From assembly GCA_921293015.1 (NCBI GenBank), contig OV121092.1, positions 6,268,001 through 6,332,000 on the forward strand: DNA of 64,000 bases, read 5' to 3'. The notes beneath the pieces were generated by a model that was not told the origin of the DNA, did no database searches, and saw only the letters and a program-made list of their open reading frames with translations. This DNA is from Phorcus lineatus. Its lineage: Eukaryota; Mollusca; Gastropoda; Trochida; Trochidae. Of this stretch, positions 14,096 through 25,976 are shown piece after piece (position 1 is the first letter of the stretch; each line of letters opens with the position of its first letter). The translations under genes and the position numbers were made by a program.

Positions 14096-16604
14096 GAGAA
14101 AAAAGGGGTCTCATGAAAAACGCAACTAAATTTAAGCAATTTCAAAGCAATCTTTATTGATTACAAGAACTAGTTTCAAAATCCGGATCCCAGTATACCA
14201 TTTTTGCGAGGATCCGGCAAGGGATCCGGCTAACGGATTCAGGGTATATCCACCCTGTGGTAGATCAATTTGCAAACATTGAAATGTTAGATTCATTTAG
14301 ATTGTGTTGACGAGGCAATGGTGATCACAAAGGACGTTTGTGTACTCGAATTTCCTCTTCAGATATGCTGTCAGTAATGCATGACTTTATTCCCGTGTAA
14401 TTTGCTCGTTTTGGCAACATGACTGAGTTCATTTGTTGATTTGTCATAACCTATACCTGTGGTAAAGTTACAACCATCATAGTTTTATAATTATCGCAGG
14501 ATTTATATTAATATTTTGTCCAAGACTGAGCAACGTGGCACATCAAGGTAGTCGAATTTAATGGTAATACAAGTTTCATGAACTCATCATTTATGTTTTG
14601 GTCGTTATAAACTATAAACCCCCTTTATAATTCACATTTCTTTTTCAGTCTTTGAAGAATACTGATAACTGGTTATTGGATGATAAATGAAAAACTCTAA
14701 AAATAAAAGAAATTATGATGCCATGATCTTAATTGTGTTCAGAGGATGTTGTGTTTATTTGTTGTTCATTAAACATTCAATTATGTATTTCGGATAAATG
14801 TGATGATCCCTCGAGCATTCGGATGTCCAATACAAACACTTATTGATAGAAGTAAACATAAAGATTAACACTTTTGAAAATTAATTTTGATATATTAGGC
14901 AGACATTAGGGAGAAATATTCTGTATATTTGATCAAACTGCAAGCACTTATATGCAAGCACAATATGCCTACCAATATGCAAAAAACCATTTTGACTGAT
15001 TGACTTTTGATGCTCCGTAATCGATCATTTTCAATCCCAATGAAACCTAAAACATTATATAACAATTTACGATACGATTTTCTACATACTATGCCCTCAG
15101 ATTTAGGAAAAATATGTTTGTCATTTAACAACCTAGTTTAAATGGTCTATGAAACTATTAAAGGTCTCCACCAGACGCTGATGCTAATTAACGTTATTGC
15201 CTTTTTTTATATTAATAACTTTTTACGATAAAGTTATCACATTTTCTGTCAGATAACATTCCCAACAAAAAACCTAAAGCTTAAACACCCTTGCTTGAAA
15301 TAATTCGTAGGTTTTTGTTAATAATCGTCTCTATCATTGAATTCTGTTTAATCATATTGTCAAAGTATCAAATATGTTCGTTTGTACACGGATCACAGTT
15401 CAGTTTCTTTGACAGGCATGCTTATCCAATATCTTATTAGTTTTGTCAAAATGACTGACAAAACCTCTGATAAACCTTCTCTGCCTATCAAATCCTGAGG
15501 AGATATGGTTCAACAGAATCTGAAGTACTGTCATTATATCAAACATGATATACGTAAATCCTTGGTTTGATGAACAGCTGTCAATGTTAGATTGGTTTTG
15601 AATTGTGCAAAGTTCGAAATACACGCAAAAAGATAAGAAGATCGATTTTGATAATGGCTATCCAGTCCAACCCGACAATGTCATTGTCTATTACTTCTTG
15701 AAGTGTTGTCAATATGTCAAAAAGGATTTCAGTTATTCAAGCTAAGAGTAGGACATGGTAAATTAAAAGTTGAAAAATAAAGGTATGGGCATTAGCGCTC
15801 TGCTACAGACATGCAACGTAATATCCCTCATATGGATCTTTCATAAAGTAAACTGTTAAAACATGACATCATGAACATTTGATATGAGAAAAAAGTTGAA
15901 TAAAGCGTAATTTTTACCTTACGTAAGGAGAGAAAAAAATACCTTGGCACTAAAAACCTTTTACTTTAACAGTTGATACTGAGAAACATTTGTTTTGTTG
16001 TTATTGTCTTAGAATATGAGTGCAAAATATATATCTAAAGATATTTTCATCTAGTGGTTCTGCATTATAAATGAACGAAAACAGCTGCCCTTAAAAGACA
16101 GTCCTCACACATTATTCAATCTAACTCTAAAATATAAACATGAACATAATAATGAACTAAAGTAGAGTACGATCATAGCGTCTGCTGCATATAAACTAAA
16201 ATTATGATCTTGTAAATCAATAACAGAATCTGTACCATATGTAAATAAATGTTTAATGTTGACAGTGATGGGGAAAATTATGACAGTTTTAGGCATACGG
16301 AGATAAAACGTTGGATGATTTGAAAAATAGCATTTTGCCTGCAACAGTAATTTGACTTTCGACCTCAATAACCTCGGACAACATATTTAGGATAAAGGCA
16401 TTTCCTAAAAAATATCATAAAGAGCACATTCCTGACTTAAGATACCTACGAAGGATGGATCCTACAGTTGGTAAAGAAAAGTTTATTGCACTTTGTACAA
16501 ATTGTACGAAATATATAAATGTAAAGTAATACGTTTTCGAAAATTTAATATTACCATTTGAACTAATCCCCAAATATTAAGCCAATCCAGCCATAGGAGG
16601 CATT
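14096..16604. other. No gene seen
   Basis: AT-rich interval with only short random frames; no exon or repeat supported. Confidence 0.45.
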
Positions 16605-16680
16605 TTACCCGAAAGAAATCAGGGTATTTTGGGGAAGCGAGAGCGGACTCATATAGCAGGATATAGCAGGATGTAGATTA
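16605..16680 (+). repeat. Dispersed repeat fragment
   Basis: Contains atcagggtattttggggaag, agagcgga and two copies of atagcagg. The same string order occurs in reverse complement near 52950-53030, so this is a member of a dispersed family. No coding content. Confidence 0.55.
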
Positions 16681-16814
16681 TCAAGAAATTTGAATTAGTA
16701 TTTGTAATTTGGAGACCAGTATTCCATACAGTATCTTGACGAATGTAATCAGATGATCAGAATGAGACTGGCTGGTAGTAAGCGCATGATTGGGTAGAAA
16801 CATAATGTTATGTC

Positions 16815-17205
16815 CATTAGGATATAAAATTGAAACTTGTATCAAGCAACCGACTCTTCTAAAAGAACGCAACTTTTTTCTCTAGCCATGATTTTGTAAC
16901 ATGTAAATGACGTCATGCATCCTGGACCAAGTGAGGTTTGCTTTCAGATTGTTATAATATTATATATACTGCTAAAGGTTATGTCTTTGATTGTTTCATT
17001 GTTTTGTTTTGATTCATTAGGCTATAAAATTGAAACTTGTATCAAACAACCATCACGCAACTTTTTACTCCAAACATGGGTTTTGCTTCCAGGTTAGTAT
17101 ATACATTAATGATAAAAATTATGTCTGTTATTGTTTCAAACAATATCGCTTTTGCAATTTTGAGGGAAAAAGTTATACGATGATTCTCGATAGAAAGATC
17201 TTTAT
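16815..17205 (+). repeat. Diverged direct duplication, period about 200 bp
   Basis: The string tataaaattgaaacttgtat occurs at about 16823 and 17023, each followed by caa.caacc, cgcaactttt and catg.ttttg at the same spacing. The segments after them both carry a Ttatgtctttg/gTtatgtctgtt and attgtttca motif. No coding content recognised. Confidence 0.55.
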
Positions 17206-18589
17206 TTCTTGTGCGATGAGTATTTTTAAAGTAGCAGTTGAGGATTAGTAAACGCTAGCAAACGATTCGAATATCAATTTTACAAGCTTATCAATACCAC
17301 TGACATTCCTCTAGGACGATAATGTAATAAGTGTCAAATGAAAGTGAAAGAATAGGACATCCATTTCGTCACCAGTGTTGATATTCACCTAACAAATATT
17401 AATAAGTGTCAATAGATCCTACCTTAATGAACAAAACAAGCATATATCTTAATTTTCAATTGATAATTTCACAATGTAAATAAGTAAAGAATTGTATAAT
17501 AGGCCATAGTGTTAATCGAAGATTTGCTGATGCAACTCTGACCTTTCGCCGCTTTGCCAATCAGGAAAGACAAATATCAACGGCACATTGCACCAAAACC
17601 TATCAATCATTATGTTCAGGCTAATCAAGAAGACCTGCATGGAGCTAAAAGAACTTAATGGTAACCGTTTAATCAACTGGGTTTTATTAAATACGAAAAC
17701 AAATCTCATGTTTGTTTAATCGGTTTTGGCCATTCCTTGCATTAATACACTCGGTTCATAAGAAAGCAATATGACATTAATTGTAAGGTTGTTGTCTCCC
17801 TTCAGATGACACGTGTTAATGCACACGAGATTGGTTTTAGTTAAGATCAGAAATTTCTCAGGTTCGACATCATACATCTTCAAGAATAACAAATTGATTT
17901 ATGAATTTGCAGATATCAAGATTTTATCAAATGGACATATACAATGATTTACTGGTGACTTTTCTTATCAAACTATAAGAACATTCAAATTTTGCCTTGA
18001 AATGTCAAAGATGATGTTTTAAACTGTTTTGATGAAGAGCTTCAATGCCAGATTATTTCTATTGATTTTATTTGCAGCTTTGCTGTTTGATATATGACAC
18101 ATTCAAAACAAGAGGGTTGTTTATCTGGCACATTTGTAATCAAACGAAACATTTGCATAAACTTGTTTCTCGTAGGGTTGTCATGATATCGAATTTACTT
18201 TTGTAATATAAGATCGAGAAAAATATGTTTACACAAGATTGCATTTAGTAATTTGTATTTAAATTGAAGAAAAATGATATTATTTATTTAAGCATTCTTC
18301 TGGCTACTTCAGCGTTTTTGTATCTTAGGAACTCTTAAAATACCCTAATATTTATCAGAAAGGCAAAGACTCATCACTCAGTAATATATATTACCGGTTA
18401 TTTATGTCGAGGATAAACAAGGATGTGAAAATGTTTCTTAAAAGATTCAAATTAAATAAGACAATTTTTTGGACTCTACATTATGCCAAGGTTAATCGTT
18501 TCCAAATATTTCTTAATGTATTTTGTAAATTGATTATCATTTTCAATGAAATTTGTTCTCATTATGTAGCTTTAAAATAGTATATAGAG
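17206..18589. other. No gene seen
   Basis: AT-rich; nothing supported. Confidence 0.45.
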
Positions 18590-18935
18590 GATACTAAACG
18601 ACCTTCCATTTAATACTATTTTTATTAAACGAGCTAATGATTAAGTATAAAACGAGCGAAAGCGAGTTTGATACCAAATCATTAACGAGTTTAATAAAAA
18701 TAGCATTAAATTGAAGGAAGTTTAGTATTCTGTTTATTACTTGCCCTTAGTAATCAAGCATGACTGCCAAAAGTGTGCTGAACGAAACATTTCCGCGACT
18801 TGGCCGCCATTGTGACGGCGGTGCTCACATTGTGACGTCACAACCACACAATATAATGACGTCATGCGTGCAGCGGTATTACACTAGTTTAATATCGCCG
18901 TATAAATATTACACTGCAGTATCTTACACGGGCGA
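18590..18935. mobile_element. Hairpin (foldback/MITE-like) element with CRE palindromes
   Basis: Arms 18591-18645 and about 18674-18728 are imperfect reverse complements of about 55 bases (atactaaac...ttttattaaac against its complement) around a loop of about 28 bases that includes aacgagcgaaagcgagtttg. The next 200 bases contain two perfect TGACGTCA sites (18833 and 18857) and a ggccgccattgtgacggcgg block. No coding sequence. The class is uncertain because no target duplication was identified. Confidence 0.5.
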
Positions 18936-20340
18936 GTAATAATGAAATTTAATTTGTTCGAAATATTCAAACAACTTCATATCGCTTTTTCAATTTACTA
19001 CATTAATTGAACAATGATTAATCACAGGTGCAAGTACTTCGTAGAGCGGTAATTAATATTTCTGTCAAATTCAACATTATATGAAATATTCACTAGTTAA
19101 TAATCAATAATTACATTAAATATGAAAATAGGTGTAACGGAACTTTTTTTCTAAAAAAACAGATGTGATCACAAACGTCGGAAAAAACTAATTCATCAAA
19201 TTACCTGTCTAATCTTGTACTTTATTAATGAATTATTAATTTGTTCTAATCTCGGACTTTTGAATGATTATCATTGATATGATTATGATATGATCATTAT
19301 TATAATGATGCATTTGTTTATATCTGTTTTCTTTTAATGTGAAAGACGTGCGACTTCATCTATAAAAAAAACATTTTATCCTTAAATCTCTACAAATGTC
19401 AAGTCACAAATTTCATAATTTAGCAATCACATTCATCTCACAAAAAACACTGTTGAGAAAGAGTCTGTTACAGCCAGCGCAAATGGGTTTACAGTGCTGA
19501 TAACTGTCCGGTCAAAAGGGTGTGACTTGAGACATGCTTGTTTCTACTTTGATGGCATAGACAAAAGATTATGTGCGTTAATGTTCATTTGTTGTCATCT
19601 AATGGAATTTCTTTTAAGGGCCAACAACTTAATACATAGTGTATGTGAAAGTGAAAGCATTTCTTTTTGTGATGTTTGGAGGATAACGTTAAAGATAAGA
19701 CAGTAGCACTAAGAGACAGTTGAATAATGAATAGATGTTATGCCATGTGCCTCTGAGGAACAATCAATGTTCAGTTTGACCCTTTCAAAGGTAAACAAAT
19801 CCAGCTGGTTATGAATTGGTCCTGACGTCATGTAAATGGCCTTAAGTTGTCAATCAACCACATCGCACTGAAATGCCATAAGTAATTCAGTGCATTCTTT
19901 CAAATGAAAAACTTCTTCACTTTAGCTACATCAAAGACACAATTCTAAATGTGTTCAATAGCCATTTACTTACTCTTCGAGCAGATAAGACAAAAAAACT
20001 CGTTTTTTTACCCCCATTGTACTTTTAACTTATCGAACAGTACTTGATTATGCACAAAGAAACCATGTCCCCGATCTCTCAAATTCAAATCTATTTACAT
20101 AATCATATAGAACGATTCATATTCCACACTATGAAGATAATCATTCCTTTGCCTCATAATACCGGCTGTTCTTTTTCTCTGTTTCATATACTTATTGGTA
20201 TAGCAATGATATGAAAATCATAGATCTCTTTGGAAGGATGTTGTCCCCATTCTCAAATACATTGGTATCATTTTGAAGGATCAGCACTGGAAGGACGTTA
20301 ACTTCTTATGACCGAGACATATGATGTTCCAACGATGTTA
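18936..20340. other. No gene seen
   Basis: AT-rich sequence downstream of the WSC gene (which reads leftwards). Nothing supported. Confidence 0.45.
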
Positions 20341-20425
20341 TTACAAATTTGGTGGCGAAATACGCCACGCTCCACCACAAAGCTGTTTGTTATTTCCTAA
20401 ACAAGGTATTCGGAAGTCCTAGTAT
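20341..20425 (-). pseudogene. Decayed extra copy of the WSC C-terminal exon
   Basis: In one minus-strand frame this block reads PCLGNNKQLCGGAWRIS and stops at 20341. It is clearly a copy of the last exon of the neighbouring gene (PCLGNNQQHCGGTWRIS), about 220 bases downstream of it. The 5' part (the CHCGNG portion) is not recognisable and no clean acceptor is seen, so it looks like a relic of an exon or local gene duplication. It could also be an alternative last exon if an acceptor exists. Confidence 0.65.
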
Positions 20426-20562
20426 GGGGTCAGAGAATAATACAGTCACACCACCTTAAGACAACGAAGGTTGACTAATTAAACGTCTAGTGCATGCAGA
20501 ATCATACATGAGGATAAGCAGATGACAGACATTGAACCAGACTGAAAATATGTTTGCTTCCA

Positions 20563-23500
20563 TTAATTGGTGATCAATTTGAATACAGAAATTCGCCACG
20601 TTCCACCACAATGCTGTTGGTTATTTCCCAAACATGGCCTCGAACATTCCGAGTCCGGTTTCTGTTGATAATTCACAGAGTCCAGTCCATTTCCACAGTG
20701 GCATTCGACAGTATCCTAAGAAAAAATATTATATGTTATTCACTTAACAAATATCATTCAGGAAACTTGAGATACAAGTTGATACTGTGTATGCATAAGT
20801 CACATTGGTTATTGAGGCGTACAACAAATGCATCTATACATCAAATACACAGGAATAACCAATCATTAGTCTATACCACTTACACATATTATCCTTGGGT
20901 TATTCTCAGGGTCATTTATCTATATCTTTTATATTTCATTTGTTCAAAATTTCCCCATTAGATATAAGTTTATGCATATTTTATTCAGAAGTTTAACATA
21001 TCGTTTCTAAACCAGAAGTCGTAGAAAAGGATGTTACATATCATTTTGAAAACTTCATATCGATATTATTTTATGAAAACCTTTGAATCATGTAGGTTAG
21101 GGAAATGAATTTGAGTCTTAAAAAACCCGATAAGTGCAGTTTAAAACTCCTTTTATGGGATGTCTTGCAGTTTGTGGCATTCATTTTCGTTCATTAAATA
21201 CCTTCCTTTTTTGTATTACAGTGCCTTTAATACGGTCAGTGACACATTTAAAATATCACTGATATTACATTTCTCTTTCAATAGAAAGTGAACACTATAT
21301 TAAAACAATAAATCTAAACTATACCTCAACCCCGGCATAGATGTATCCTCCAGTCCGGCATACCTCCATGCACGTTTCTATTGTCATGAGATTAGGAAAA
21401 GTAACAGACACATTGTCAATTATTCTGTCCCAATCATCGGTGAAGCAGCCAACATTCTCTGGAGATAGATCAAATCTATGTTATTATTGCATTCATAAGT
21501 GTTCATTAATTATGTTTTTGATACCGCCGTTTAAAAAAATATACAATATTATCACACATTGTGTTACAACATAATAGTAACAATGGTAATCTCGGCGATT
21601 TTCATTTTTTTCTTTGAGATAATTCTTGGAGTTATAAATACAATACCAAAACTAGTTATGTTTTATCCCATTCAAAACTCCTGAATGGTATCGGTATCGA
21701 ATTCTTTGTATAAAATGTTACCAAACAGTAGGTCTTTAAGATTTATCTCTTTGTGTTTGGCAATATTGATGTTCTCCTACTAATTAAAAATTAAAACCCT
21801 CCGGGCAAGTTAATTATTAACTTTAACCCACGACCGAAGTCGTTCGCAATTCTCTTCACTAGCAATGCACTAAATGAACCGGAATACCTAACATAAATGT
21901 TTTACTTCAGTAAGGCAAAACATTCCGGGCGGTTTTGCTGAAAAAGGAATTTAAGACATTTTCTTCCTTTTTCTTTCAGAGAACACTCTCTCTTTATCAT
22001 GAGGTGTATCCACGAGTGATAATATATAACTTTCTTCCTAAAAATATCAGATAAACATGGTTTCTATCTTATTTATGATTCAATCGTTTTTTTACTGAAA
22101 TCGAAGTGCATTTACGTTGAGTCGGCTGCTGAGAGAGCCCGTCGAATAAGCAACAACATGACGTCATGAGCGTGTCATTACGTCAGTGCATTGTTCGATG
22201 ACGTCAGATCACTGGTAACACGTTCCATTCCTAGTTGCACTAGTGACTGATAAATAGAGAATCTAACCAAAGTGTCTTCTGACATCAAGTATATAAACAC
22301 GATTTGATAAAAGTAACAAATATCCTAGGCTTTCCGAGGATATTTTTACTTTATTCAGCGAGTGTTTCAAAAGTTATATTTCTGAACAGAGCTACTCCCA
22401 GACCCTCCATTAGGTGATGTCATAGCACTGTGACGTCATGTATATGATGTCATTACTTGATGATGTAAATCAATTGTGATGACATGAACTTGATGACAGA
22501 AGGGCATTGTTCAAAATTTACTGTCAAAAAGACATCTACCAGGACATATCGCTTGATCTTACACAAGCGATATCTGCTGTTGAACTGAGCTTTGGTTGAT
22601 AACACAGTTTATTTTCATTGATAGATCCCAGCCAAACATACAATAAAACTCTAATTATCTGGAGTATATATATCTATATTACCTTTTTATGTAAAGGGAT
22701 AATGATCGGCAGAGAAAGTATACATACCGTTGCTAAAAGTTAATTAAAAAGAGATACCATAAATGGCAAAATAATTTTCTCTGAACATTTTATCATTTCC
22801 ATTAAAATACCATCAACACCTAGAAATTTGTTTTTTATATTTTTCATTCCGTTTATATCTTATTTCGATGTCAGTAATCAGATATTATTCTATCTGATGT
22901 TCAATAAACCGTATTCCGACTCTCTTTCTCCTTGAACTCTGTAATATTATCCATTTTAACTTCAGATTTAAAAAAAATTTGTTTTGAAGTGATTTTGCCA
23001 TGTTTCCCCAGGTATATCAGCTCTACTGGCAACACTTCTTAATGCTTATCTCTTCTATGTCCATACAGTTTTCTAGCTTTACGTCATTGTCTCGATTTTC
23101 TCAAATAGCTGCATATATTTCTATATCTATTTCATGGAGTACAATATCTGATTAAATTTGTTACAGTTCCATCCTTTTTAAAGCATACAAGACTCTTTCT
23201 ATAGCTTTTACTTTAGCTTTGCGATAATCTTTACCATAAATTATCCGTTTTCATAATTACTTTGCATTTATATAATGTGTTACCAGGTCACCTCTTTACG
23301 TATTCATTGAAATCATGAGCTATTATGACACTTGAACATACGAATGAAACAAATGAGCAAATGTGTTACTAAATATTAATCAAATAAATTAAATAGAATA
23401 TATTTTCTAGGAAACTAGTATCCACAATTCACATTCACATTTGACATATTATTTTCAAACACGATACATTTCGTTTTATTTTTTGAAAAAATTCATCAAA

Positions 23501-25146
23501 ATATACATGATAATAATACAAGCTTTAAGGTAAATAATAAGACAAAATCTTGATAATATTGAAGCGGGTGCCGCACACAGCAGATTTTGCTGCTTGGTTA
23601 TAGTAAAGGTGCATTTTGTTGGGCCATGGCATCAAATTATCAGTGGCTTTGTATTGTACATGTATAAGTCTTGTGATTGCAAATATGTAGTGAATAGAAC
23701 TTACCATATCTCAAAGCTGTAGAACAAAATTAAAGACCTCACTTTCTCAACAACGCTATTCATTTGGCAGCCTTTATGATGAAGAGGAAACAATCAGCCC
23801 CGGTGCGTCATTTTGCAATCCATTCCTAAGGATTTTTTCCTAAAGCCTTTCAAACATCTTAGTTAAACAATAGCATTAAAAACTTCTATTTTCGAAGCTC
23901 TTGTATTTTTCCTCAGAAATACTGTAAAATGGTGCTTAGGACAAACTTACCCCAAACGCATTCAAATAAAGTGTCAGAGAAAAAATATCCGGTCAGACAT
24001 GAGCATCCGCCGTTGAGACAGTCGGTGAATGGTTGTGAACAGTCAGAGGTCTGCACCGTAATGATGCTCTCCTGAGGATAAAAATTTTGATTAATTTGAA
24101 ATGAATTTAGAGTTAGTGCCATGGCAATTGTTTTATTGTGTATTTCATTTGAGGATATTCAGGTGAAGTTGATTAATTCATTTACGTTATAACGATTTGA
24201 AATCAGTTGGTTCGGTTTCCGAATAGAATATTCAATGTGACATCTTCAAATAGGTAGTTAACAGACCTCATTTGTTTGTTCATGTAACCTCCTAAAATAC
24301 TCAAACCCGACATGCATAATATAGGCCTACACAAAGCGGACATGACTTAAAACGGAACATGTTCTTGTTGTAAACCCCGTAGAAATGTAAACTTTATTAA
24401 CAAAAGTCTTTCTGTCTCTTAAGCAACATAAACTAACCCAGAATCGTTGATGCTAATCCTTCATACATGTTTGTTGATAACATGAGCGAAGTTTAATTCT
24501 TATAATTTCCATGACGTATCGCTGATGTACGCTTTATTGTCCGAAAATCAACTACGTTAGAATAAACTGGAGAAAATTACATGTATGGTTATCACAGTAA
24601 GTAATCGCTGCCCAACCAGAAGCATACCGCTTTCAGAAAATCCCCCACTGGACTCAATACCTTATCGTGGTGTGGTGGTTTGCGTGCTTCAGAGACCCCT
24701 AGAGCTATGCCAGCTGGAGCTTACATGCTCCTGGTATTGAAATATTGTTGAAAGCACGTTAAACCCCAACTCACTTACTCACTCACTTTCAGAAAATATA
24801 AAAGTATAAAGTTGAAACACTTCCTTCACTTACCTTTGGAAGTAATATACAGCTTATTACCTGTGTTGTTAGTTGTAGCTGTCCTTGAAGGAAAAGCAAA
24901 TGACACAGGATACCCAATACATGAACAATTTGCTTTGTTGAAGTGGAAACTCACACAGCGGACATTAAAGAGGCAGTATTGTGCACATGCGAGTACATGC
25001 GAACTTTTCCTTGACCAGAGTTGATAGTTGGTCACCAAGAAGTTATCAAAGGATGTCAAGGGAGATGCCGTCATGTGGTCGACACCAGGGAGTGATGCTG
25101 TATTCACGGAGAAGAAGAAGAGCAGAAGTTCAAGAAGTATGGCCAT
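20563..25146 (-). CDS. Secreted PAN/EB-like/WSC-domain protein, 4 exons found
   Basis: Exons (minus): 25146-24834, 24071-23951, 21458-21325, 20715-20563 (TAA). Exon 1: ATG, hydrophobic signal peptide (MAILLELLLFFFSVNTA), then a Cys-containing stretch (CAQYCLFNVRCVSF, NCSC) like a PAN/apple domain; strong donor GTAAGTG. Exon 2: Cys-rich EB/EGF-like module (DCSQPFTDCLNGGCSCLTGY). Exons 3+4: a WSC domain, with NVGCFTDD, C.EVCRTGGYIYAG, then VECHCGN, CSRPCLGN and QQHCGGTWRISVF. All sites are GT/AG. Exons 2-3 join in phase 1 and exons 3-4 in phase 0, restoring the domain. Exon 1 ends in phase 1 but exon 2 opens in phase 0, so another exon probably lies in 24072-24833. WSC domains are known as extracellular carbohydrate-binding Cys-rich modules; a secreted lectin-like role is inference. 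No transmembrane segment is visible in these exons. Confidence 0.8.
21459..23950. other. Large intron of the WSC gene
   Basis: AT-rich, with perfect TGACGTCA sites at 22159, 22199 and 22431 plus looser variants between. No further exon or repeat recognised. Confidence 0.5.
24648..24788 (-). repeat. gtgagtgag-family repeat, internally deleted
   Basis: In reverse complement it starts agtgagtgagtaagtgagtt and ggggtttaacgtgctttcaa, then jumps to the 3' part of the family (gagcatgtaagctccagctg, gcacgcaaaccaccacacca). It lies in the intron between exons 1 and 2 of the WSC gene. Confidence 0.8.
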
Positions 25147-25412
25147 GGTTGATTTTCAACTGAAGTGACGAATGCCTAAAGGTTGATTGTACTGGTTGAT
25201 TTTCTCACTGACGTGAGAGCTGAAGGTTGCTTGTACTGATTTCTTAGTGAAGTGACGAATGTCTGAAGTTTGCTTGTCTTGGTTGATTTTCTCACTGACG
25301 TGAGAGCTGAAGGCTGCTTGTACTGATTTCTTAGTGAAGTGACGAATGCCTGAAGGTTGATCGTACTGGTTGATTTCTTAGTAAAGTGAATATATGCCTG
25401 AAGGAAGCTTGT
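25147..25412. repeat. 87-bp tandem repeat upstream of the WSC gene
   Basis: gaagtgacgaatg recurs at 25162, 25249 and 25336, an exact 87-base period, with tttctcactgacgtgagagc and gcttgtactgatttcttagt in the units. It sits directly 5' of the minus-strand start codon at 25146, so it is 5' UTR and/or promoter of the WSC gene. Confidence 0.85.
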
Positions 25413-25814
25413 CTTGACCGTTTTAACAGCAATGCGATTAATGCGTGAATAAAGTTGACTATCTTGGCTTGTCGAACAGTAATGTTATGCATACATGAAT
25501 TGGTTCCTCGTGTCCGCCGATCGCACTGAAAACTGTAAATATTTCAATAGAAATTGATTAAAACCTTTTGAAAAGTACTAGCAGAACAATGACACGGGGA
25601 AAGTGGGCGTATAGAAAATTCAAGTTAAATTTGTCACGTTAACATTCCTTTAACCGAAGTTCCAATATCTAGCTAATTTATGATAAAAGGCAAAGGACAG
25701 GTATTCGTGATACAGATTTTTATTGGACATTCTTAAGAGATGAATCAATTATTTTAGCCGCTAAGATAATTTCCTCATATTGTGTACCTCGGCCCCTTAC
25801 CTTGCCCTTGCACG
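25413..25814. other. No gene seen; presumed upstream region of the WSC gene
   Basis: No coding region or clear repeat. Nothing in it identifies a TATA box with confidence. Confidence 0.4.
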
Positions 25815-25966
25815 TTTATGTTAAGGATAATCACCCTAACAAGGTAGTCATTTTAGAAAAACTGCGAGCGTATGACACGAGTTTCTATAAGCAACTACCC
25901 TAAGAAGAGTAACGACTTACACCAAGTGCGCATTTTTATTTGCTACACGTGTTACGTGTTCGGTAT
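25815..25966 (+). repeat. Left part of an old dispersed repeat, interrupted
   Basis: Matches 52625-52770 (aaggtagt, agaaaaactgc, acgacttaca, then atttttatttgctacacgtg and ttacgtgt.tggtatgaacaaa). At 25967 the similarity stops; it resumes at about 27063. An uninterrupted copy lies at 52.6-53.15 kb. Confidence 0.75.
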
Positions 25967-25976
25967 GAACAAATTG

